This document shows, piece after piece, positions 37,789 to 42,539 of a stretch of DNA of 42,539 nt. Numbering within the stretch: the stretch's first letter is position 1; each line of letters opens with the position of its first letter. The stretch is from Pedobacter borealis DSM 19626. GTDB taxonomy: Bacteria > Bacteroidota > Bacteroidia > Sphingobacteriales > Sphingobacteriaceae. The notes under the pieces were generated by a model, which was given only the letters and a program-made list of their open reading frames with translations, did no database searches and was not told the origin of the DNA. The stretch is from assembly GCF_000708285.2 (NCBI RefSeq), contig NZ_JAUG01000036.1, forward strand, positions 1 through 42,539, read 5' to 3'. The translations under genes were made by a program, and so were the position numbers.

Positions 37789-38802
37789 CTAATATTCGAT
37801 TACAACCTTACCAATCGTTTTTCCGCTTTCTAATAAGCGGTGTGCTTCTTTTAGGTTTTCTGCTGTAAATCCTTTCAGTGTGGTGTTTAAGGTAGTTTTA
37901 AGCGTACCATTGTCAAAAAGTTCGGCGAGTTTATTTAAAATATGGTGTTGCTCTTCCATATCGTCGGTTTGATACATCGAACGGGTGTACATCAATTCCC
38001 ACGAAAAAGTAACACTTTTGTTTTTTAACTTATTCAGCGCAATAGGAGTGGCTGAACCGGTAATGGAAACAATGTGTCCCTGAGGTTTGATCAATTCTAC
38101 TATGGCATCCCAATAGCCATTTAAATCAACAAAATCTAGTATAAAGTCTACTTCCTGATAACCTCCTACATGTAATTCTTCAATCAGGTTTTTATGGTCT
38201 ACTACCAAATCGGCTCCCATATCCAGGCACCATTCTTTGGTTTCTGTACGAGAAGCTGTGGTAATTACCTTTAGTCCGCTTATTTTTTTTGCGAGCTGTA
38301 TGGCAATTGAACCTACACCACCGGCACCTCCAATAATGAGTATACTTTTTCCTTTATCTTTTTGTTCGCTGATGCGGATACGGTCGTATAACGATTCCCA
38401 TGCTGTAAGGGCGGTTAGGGGCATAGCAGCAGCTTCGGCATTGCTGAGTGTGCTTGGCTTTAAACCCACAATACGTTCATCTATCAATTGATATTCGGCA
38501 TTACTGCCACTTCGCGTAAGGTCACCAGCATAATAAACCGCATCGCCAGGTTTAAAAAAAGTAACCGCCTCTCCAACAGCTTCTACCGTTCCGGTAGCAT
38601 CCCATCCGATCACCTTCGGGCTTTCCAATATCGTATCTTTAGCACTATTCTGGCGTACCTTATAATCAACCGGATTTACACTGATTGCATTTATCTTAAC
38701 CAGTATATCGCGTCCGCTAGGTCGTGGAACAGCTGTTTCAAATTCGATAAAACTTTCTTCTGCCGAAATGGGTAGTGAGGTTTTAAATCCTATAGCTTTC
38801 AT
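37789..38802 (-). CDS. Zinc-free medium-chain dehydrogenase, quinone oxidoreductase-like
   Basis: A 337-residue NAD(P)H-dependent oxidoreductase of the MDR superfamily. The N-terminal GroES-like domain carries ISVNPVDYKVR (40-50) and GWDATGTVEAVG; the Rossmann motif is IIGGAGGVGSIAIQLA (156-171). It lacks the Cys cluster of structural zinc and the catalytic Cys/His zinc ligands, as expected for quinone oxidoreductase-type and 'zinc-binding alcohol dehydrogenase family 1' members. It diverges from an AraC regulator, which probably controls it. Likely role: reduction of a reactive quinone or enone, by family only. Confidence 0.88.
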   Translation of the reverse strand: MKAIGFKTSLPISAEESFIEFETAVPRPSGRDILVKINAISVNPVDYKVRQNSAKDTILESPKVIGWDATGTVEAVGEAVTFFKPGDAVYYAGDLTRSGSNAEYQLIDERIVGLKPSTLSNAEAAAMPLTALTAWESLYDRIRISEQKDKGKSILIIGGAGGVGSIAIQLAKKISGLKVITTASRTETKEWCLDMGADLVVDHKNLIEELHVGGYQEVDFILDFVDLNGYWDAIVELIKPQGHIVSITGSATPIALNKLKNKSVTFSWELMYTRSMYQTDDMEEQHHILNKLAELFDNGTLKTTLNTTLKGFTAENLKEAHRLLESGKTIGKVVIEY

Positions 38803-38897
38803 GGTGTCTTTATATTAATATAAAATTTTATAATTTCTGTAAGGCAAATATAAACTGATATAGCGTTATTTTTCAGTATAAGTTTGCTTTTAATTGG

Positions 38898-38905
38898 TAA
38901 ATTTG
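38898..38905 (+). promoter_or_regulatory. Possible Bacteroidota -7 box for the AraC gene
   Basis: TAAATTTG matches the TAnnTTTG -7 consensus of the Bacteroidota primary sigma factor and lies 20 bp before the AraC start. A TTTG at 38883-38886 is too close to be a standard -33 box. An adjacent A+T-rich palindrome (near 38812-38832) may serve the divergent gene. Confidence 0.45.
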
Positions 38906-38924
38906 CGCCATGGATTAGCACAAG

Positions 38925-39764
38925 ATGAATAGAGAAACTTTATACGAACCTTTTGAAATTGTTTATAAGAAGTTAGACGAATGCCCAAAGGAAGGTCATA
39001 AACATTTGTTTTTTGAACTGGTATACATTTTATCCGGTACGGGAAAGCAATGTATCAATAACAATAAATTTGATTATTATGCCGGTAATATGTTTCTCAT
39101 CACGCCGGATGATTGCCATTCGTTTGAGATAGAAACCACTACCGAATTTTTCTTTCTGCGTTTTGGAAATGTATATATCCGATCGAAGGATTTTCGTACC
39201 GATGATGTACAGCGGATGGAATATATTCTGCAGAATGCCAGTCATCAACCAGGCTGTATCCTAAAAAATTTCTCAGATAAACCTTTTATTCGGTCGCTTA
39301 TTGATGCGATGATGGCCGAGTATGTAAACCGCGACTTGTATAACAAGGAGTTAATTGCGAAAATGGTCGATACAATGATTGTTGTGGTAGCCCGCAACAT
39401 TGCCAAGTACCTTCCTGCCGCCGTTAAAGAAGATGCCGAAGAGAAAACCCTGGCCTTACTAAACTATATTCAGGCAAATATTTACAATCCTGAGAAGTTA
39501 AGGGCCGAAAAGCTGAGCAGCCAATTTGGTATTTCGGAGAATTACTTTGGTAAATATTTCAAGAAACATACCAATGAAACACTCCAACAATATATTGCCA
39601 ATTTAAGGATTAAACTGATTGAGGCGCGTTTACGTTTCAGTAATATGCGGATCAACGAAATTGCCTATGAGCTGGGCTTTACAGACGAAAGCCATTTGAA
39701 TAAATTTTTCAAATCGCAGAAAGGATTAAGCCTTAAAGCTTTTAGAAATTCGCTTGTGGCTTAA
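38925..39764 (+). CDS. AraC-family transcriptional regulator
   Basis: A 279-residue regulator. The N-terminal part is a cupin-type sensor (HLFFELVYILSGTGKQCINN, YYAGNMFLITPDDCHSFEI). The C-terminal double HTH spans about 180-277: LSSQFGISENYFGKYFKKHTN for the first helix pair and INEIAYELGFTDESHLNKFFKSQKG for the second. It diverges from the oxidoreductase with 122 bp between, the usual layout for a regulator of its neighbour. Ligand unknown. Confidence 0.92.
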   Translation: MNRETLYEPFEIVYKKLDECPKEGHKHLFFELVYILSGTGKQCINNNKFDYYAGNMFLITPDDCHSFEIETTTEFFFLRFGNVYIRSKDFRTDDVQRMEYILQNASHQPGCILKNFSDKPFIRSLIDAMMAEYVNRDLYNKELIAKMVDTMIVVVARNIAKYLPAAVKEDAEEKTLALLNYIQANIYNPEKLRAEKLSSQFGISENYFGKYFKKHTNETLQQYIANLRIKLIEARLRFSNMRINEIAYELGFTDESHLNKFFKSQKGLSLKAFRNSLVA

Positions 39765-39895
39765 ATACAACTTACAGTTGCTGAAAAGCAACAAAAAGTA
39801 GCGTAAATACAACTATAAGGATCGGCTGATTTGCTGAATCTGGCTAACAGGCCGGCTACATTTGCAATGTCGAAAGAGTTAAAAAGACAGTACAT

Positions 39896-40810
39896 ATGGA
39901 TGCAAAAATGATCGGCAACAAAATTGCCGGAGCACGGAAAAAAATAAACATGTCTCAGGCCGGACTTGCTGGACATGTATTTGTAAGCCCACAGGCCGTT
40001 GGAAAATGGGAGCGGGGGGAATCAATGCCAGACATTATTACCTTGAACCAACTCGCCAAGATTCTGGATGTAGACCTCAATTATTTTTCAGAAAACCGCT
40101 CTTCTCCAAATGCCAGCAGTGCGGTTGAAGAGACAATACCAGAGGTAAGCAGTTTAACAGATTCACATCAGCCTCAGCTGTTGACCAATTTTAGCGGAAA
40201 CGATCTCGCTAAGACTGATTTTGCTGGTATTATTGCGCATAAGCTAAAATTTAACGGGAGTAATTTACGCGGCTCAGATTTTACTGGTGCTGACCTGACT
40301 GGCAGTTCGTTTCTGGGTAGCGATGCACGTGAAGCCAGTTTCCAAGGGGCAAACCTCACCGATTGCAGCCTGTCGGCTACTGATCTTACAGCTACTAATT
40401 TTGATCAGGCCATTTTGGTGCGGACAAAATTCTATGCTTTAGAACTGGCTGGGGCAAAAATCAGTAATACCAAGCTAACTGAGGTAAAACTGAGCAAGAC
40501 CGATTTAAGGAAAACGGTTTTTGAAAACTGCGTGTTTGAGGGGGTAGATTTTGACTATTCGGATTTACGTGGACTGAGTTTGGATGGGCAGACTTTTACA
40601 GGGGTGCTGTTTCACAACGCAGCACTTAACGAAACTACATTTAAAGGTGCAACCCTTAAAAATGTATCTTTTCGCTCTACCTTCGCCCTCACCAATAAAT
40701 ATTACAAGGCTATTAAAACGATCTGCTTTGAAGGGGCAACGATGGATAAACTGACTTATGCTTCACTTAAAGGCTTGGGTGCTGATTTATCAAAGGTTAA
40801 CCTGGTGTAA
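39896..40810 (+). CDS. XRE-type HTH fused to a pentapeptide-repeat domain
   Basis: A 304-residue protein joining two modules. Residues 7-65 form an XRE/Cro HTH (KKINMSQAGLAGHVFVSPQAVGKWERGES). After a polar linker (about 66-98), residues about 105-265 are pentapeptide repeats with the A(D/N)LXX or XXFXX pattern: NLRGSDFTGADLTGSSFLGS, EASFQGANLTDCSL, SKTDLRKTVFENCVFEGVDFDYSDLRG. These fold into a right-handed square beta-helix that can mimic DNA. The C-terminal cap (KTICFEGATMDKLTYASLKGL) departs from the repeat. It could be a regulator whose helix binds a partner or masks the DNA site. An upstream frame and a terminator at 40873 bound it. Confidence 0.87.
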   Translation: MDAKMIGNKIAGARKKINMSQAGLAGHVFVSPQAVGKWERGESMPDIITLNQLAKILDVDLNYFSENRSSPNASSAVEETIPEVSSLTDSHQPQLLTNFSGNDLAKTDFAGIIAHKLKFNGSNLRGSDFTGADLTGSSFLGSDAREASFQGANLTDCSLSATDLTATNFDQAILVRTKFYALELAGAKISNTKLTEVKLSKTDLRKTVFENCVFEGVDFDYSDLRGLSLDGQTFTGVLFHNAALNETTFKGATLKNVSFRSTFALTNKYYKAIKTICFEGATMDKLTYASLKGLGADLSKVNLV

Positions 40811-40872
40811 TTGGGCATATTTAAGGAAATGCTGAACGGCTAGCGTTGGTTTCTGTCTTGTTGTATTTTACA

Positions 40873-40902
40873 AAAGGCTATTTGGTTTCAGGTAGCCTTT
40901 TT
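40873..40902 (+). terminator. Terminator of the XRE-pentapeptide gene
   Basis: AAAGGCTA (40873-40880) pairs with TAGCCTTT (40893-40900) around a 12-nt loop and runs into six T residues. It begins 63 bp after the stop codon. Confidence 0.8.
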
Positions 40903-41248
40903 TATACATTCATTTTCATTCTATTGGTTTGGTAAAGGTCACTACTGTCCAAATTTTTGATAGATTCAAAATACATATGATGCCAGCTTTCTGTTCAAAG
41001 CATTGGATTTTGCGATTTAGATTTCTATTGGAGGAAATGGGTGGCGAGTCTGCTTGCGCTATGCATTAGTCGTTCTTGTTTGACTTGGAACGTAATGAAA
41101 AAGCAGGCTAAGGAAATTTTTAAGAATAAAGATATTAGCCGCTTGTTCGAGGATTAACAAGACGATAATGAGAAGAATGCAGCTTGAACAAACGGGTACT
41201 GTTAGTGGTTTATGCTATAAGTAAGTAAATTTTATTCATAATATTCTT
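40903..41248. other. Decayed or non-coding stretch
   Basis: No intact gene is seen. Short frames read into each other: 40977-41069 (about 30 codons), then SFLFDLERNEKAG in a shifted frame, and a 20-codon frame MKKQAKEIFKNKDISRLFED ending near 41157. They could be frameshifted pieces of a former gene, but none is long enough to identify. Confidence 0.35.
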
Positions 41249-41256
41249 TATATTTG
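41249..41256 (+). promoter_or_regulatory. Bacteroidota-type -7 promoter box
   Basis: TATATTTG matches TAnnTTTG exactly, 23 bp before the ATG at 41280, in a very A+T-rich stretch. No exact -33 TTTG is seen at the expected distance. It supports transcription of the two-gene unit that follows. Confidence 0.5.
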
Positions 41257-41279
41257 TATTATTAATATCAATCTTAAAG

Positions 41280-41480
41280 ATGGCAAGTTTATCAAATAAG
41301 AAAATTGTTCCCAAAGGTGTAAGACTAGGATGGGCATCTCTTAAAGATGCCAAATTCGCAAAGGTGACAATTTCATTAGCATCAATAAAAGGCGTTAAAG
41401 TCAAAAAAAGTAAAGCTGTTGCTGCTCATACTGCAGTGACTGGTCGTTTTGTTACCAAAGAGAATTATCTGATCCCTTGA
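41280..41480 (+). CDS. Small basic protein of unknown function
   Basis: A 66-residue, lysine-rich protein (KKIVPKGVRLGWASLKDAKF, GVKVKKSKAVAAHTAV). No signal peptide or membrane helix. A consensus-like promoter box lies just upstream, and its stop overlaps the start of the next gene (TTGA), so the two are coupled. The size and coupling recall a small partner of a larger effector, such as an antitoxin-type pair, but no family supports this. I do not recognise it. Confidence 0.55.
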   Translation: MASLSNKKIVPKGVRLGWASLKDAKFAKVTISLASIKGVKVKKSKAVAAHTAVTGRFVTKENYLIP

Positions 41481-42028
41481 GGTTTACCAAACAAGGTTAT
41501 CTACCCGAGTTTATTCAGAAACGCCAAAGCAATGACGGTTCGGCGCATCTGTTTACCTTGATTTATAAATTTTATTCCCCGGTAACGCATTATATTTACA
41601 TTATACATGCAGATTATCACCAGGAAGATGTATTTGCAATTAAGTTTTATGCAAAGCCCCATCGCCAAAGTGAGTATAAATATTCTAAGTTGACCAATAA
41701 GGGTGATGTATCTAATATACTGACGACCTGTTTGAATGTGATCCCTTTGATTTTGGTTGATTATCCGGAAGCATCTTTCGGCTTTATAGGTTCTAGGACA
41801 ATAGATACTGCTTCTCGGACCGTTGAGGATTACCGCAATACGCAAAGATTTAGGGTGTACAAGGAAATGGTAGAACAAAAAATAGGTCATGTTACCTTTC
41901 AACATTTTACCTATGAACAGATCAGCGGTTACCTTCTGGTTAACCGGTCTACAGCAAATATTCAATCTAAGGAACGGTTATTGGTTAAAATGTTCGATGC
42001 AACCTATAATAACCTATTAGAGTTATAA
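41477..42028 (+). CDS. Protein of unknown function coupled to the small basic protein
   Basis: A 183-residue soluble protein starting at TTG (41477-41479); no ATG near the N-terminus would keep the opening. Visible features are a beta-rich first half (HLFTLIYKFYSPVTHYIYIIHADYHQEDVFAIKFYAKP) and an alpha-helical second half (RFRVYKEMVEQKIGHVTFQHF, NIQSKERLLVKMFDA). TTG start and the 4-bp overlap imply translation depends on the upstream gene. I see no catalytic motif or known domain. Between a decayed stretch and repeats near an IS, it looks like accessory DNA. Confidence 0.6.
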   Translation: MRFTKQGYLPEFIQKRQSNDGSAHLFTLIYKFYSPVTHYIYIIHADYHQEDVFAIKFYAKPHRQSEYKYSKLTNKGDVSNILTTCLNVIPLILVDYPEASFGFIGSRTIDTASRTVEDYRNTQRFRVYKEMVEQKIGHVTFQHFTYEQISGYLLVNRSTANIQSKERLLVKMFDATYNNLLEL

Positions 42029-42034
42029 TAATTA

Positions 42035-42244
42035 GCCTTACTAGCGCAATGGGCTGACAGACTTGTGCTTTCATAATATCTTAACCCTTACTAGCGCAAG
42101 TCTTATGTGTGGGAGACATTGGACCGGCTGACTTGCGCTTTCATCATATTTAACTGAATGAGGTCTTTAAGAGCAATTAATGTATTGATTTATCGAATGT
42201 ACATTCAGGCGATGGCTTATGTCTGGGGCACCAAGACTTGCGCT
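42035..42244. repeat. Repeats built on AGCGCAAGTC/GACTTGCGCT
   Basis: Unit 1 (42043-42069) has AGCGCAA and GACTTGTGCT; unit 2 has AGCGCAAGTC (42093-42102) and its exact complement GACTTGCGCT (42130-42139). A third half, AGACTTGCGCT, is at 42234-42244. Both units begin CCTTACTAGCGCAA and are followed by TTTCATMATAT. They form hairpins and look like dispersed palindromic elements stacked at this site. Confidence 0.7.
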
Positions 42245-42267
42245 CAATGCCGTTAAGTTAAGCGTTT

Positions 42268-42326
42268 TAACCATAGATAAACACGGATTCTCATATCTGT
42301 GTGTATCCTTTCTATCTGTAGTTAAA
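42268..42326. repeat. Imperfect palindrome of the 'AGATAAACACGGAT' type
   Basis: CATAGATAAACACGGAT (42272-42288) faces ATCTGTGTGTATCCTTTCTATCTGTAG (split around position 42294 onward), giving an imperfect inverted repeat flanked by TTAA sequences. Similar AACCACAGATAAACAC / GTGTTTATCTGTGGTT repeats are scattered in many bacterial genomes. A frame running through it (42219-42473) is not credible as a gene. Confidence 0.5.
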
Positions 42327-42430
42327 TTATTTTGTTGTGCCGAATGGCTTACCATATTGACATTAGACCGGATCAAGCAAAAAAGTTGGGGAGTATTAAA
42401 GTTTGATTATTTTTGTGAAAATACTTTGTT

Positions 42431-42539
42431 TTGGACACCACACTACTATCTTTCATACTTCCTGAAGGCTTAACCGAATACTTTGAACTTGATAAGTTTG
42501 AACTTTCTGAAGGCTCTTATCATATTTATCTTTTAGAAA
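42431..42539 (+). mobile_element. Start of an ISAon1-type transposase N-terminal region protein, cut by the window edge
   Basis: From a TTG at 42431 the frame reads MDTTLLSFILPEGLTEYFEL and continues DKFELSEGSYHIYLLE to the window end. LLxxLLPEGLxEYFE followed by a short strand ending in YL(D/E)E is the opening of the small N-terminal-region protein that precedes the ISAon1 transposase. No in-frame ATG exists between the upstream stop and this point. The left IS end is probably between about 42360 and 42430 but I could not define a terminal repeat without the other end. Confidence 0.65.

Noticed and set aside
41064..41157. A fragment of an integrase or transposase (SFLFDLERNEKAG, MKKQAKEIFKNKDISRLFED)
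   Set aside because: The pieces are too short and in different frames; I could not tie them to a named family.
41501..41965. A 154-codon minus-strand frame opposite the 183-residue unknown protein
   Set aside because: The plus frame has the better context: a promoter-like box and 4-bp coupling to an upstream gene. I hold this with moderate certainty because neither frame has a known domain.
42219..42473. An 84-codon plus-strand frame before the IS
   Set aside because: It runs through a palindromic repeat and overlaps the likely transposase start in another frame. Its composition shows no protein-like pattern.

Overview
The window looks like chromosomal DNA from a Bacteroidota bacterium, most likely a Pedobacter-like member of the Sphingobacteriaceae. 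This is judged from gene families and style only: low G+C, no clear Shine-Dalgarno boxes, TAnnTTTG promoter-type motifs, Cys-lipobox lipoproteins, many imperfect palindromic dispersed repeats, and an ISAon1-type transposase start at the right edge. No rRNA, tRNA or CRISPR array was seen.

Layout. (1) 1-765: non-coding, repeat-rich, with a tandemly duplicated module that carries a remnant of a glpF 3' end. (2) 766-5634: glycerol catabolism. glpD, glpK and glpF run leftward (oxidation, phosphorylation, uptake), and a DeoR/GlpR-type repressor diverges from glpD. (3) 5679-5860: a truncated response-regulator start ending in a hairpin. (4) 5886-6563: a PglD/NeuD-type acetyltransferase, leftward, then a 718-bp gene-free leader. 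(5) 7282-35736: about 28 kb of genes all on the plus strand, forming a Wzx/Wzy-type exopolysaccharide (EPS) or capsule locus. (6) 35871-37337: small HTH regulator, small outer-membrane barrel, small unknown protein. (7) 37789-40810: a quinone-oxidoreductase-like dehydrogenase, a divergent AraC regulator, and an XRE-pentapeptide fusion. (8) 40811-42539: accessory DNA with a two-gene unknown cassette, repeats and an IS edge.

How the EPS genes may work together. A PglF/WbpM-type dehydratase, DegT aminotransferases, the divergent PglD-type acetyltransferase and a minimal PglC-type phosphoglycosyl transferase fit synthesis of a 4-amino or bacillosamine-like sugar and its loading on undecaprenyl phosphate. 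A nucleotide-sugar dehydrogenase and a UDP-glucuronate 4-epimerase-like enzyme supply uronic acids, and an AsnB-type amidotransferase could turn a uronate into a uronamide. One GT2 and four GT4 enzymes, plus a GINT1-N-like protein, would extend the repeat unit. Wzx flips it, Wzy polymerises it, and the Wza-like lipoprotein and Wzc-like BY-kinase control length and export. A NusG paralogue (UpxY/LoaP/RfaH type), preceded by a duplicated hairpin, probably promotes transcription through the long operon.

The most distinctive features are a lipoprotein pectate lyase inside the locus, matched with galacturonate supply, and a decoration block of a PhyH-type dioxygenase, an atypical DegT protein, a GNAT and two tandem FemAB-like acyltransferases. 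Together they suggest an amidated and acylated galacturonate-containing EPS made alongside its own lyase. This is inference from gene content; no structure can be read from the DNA.
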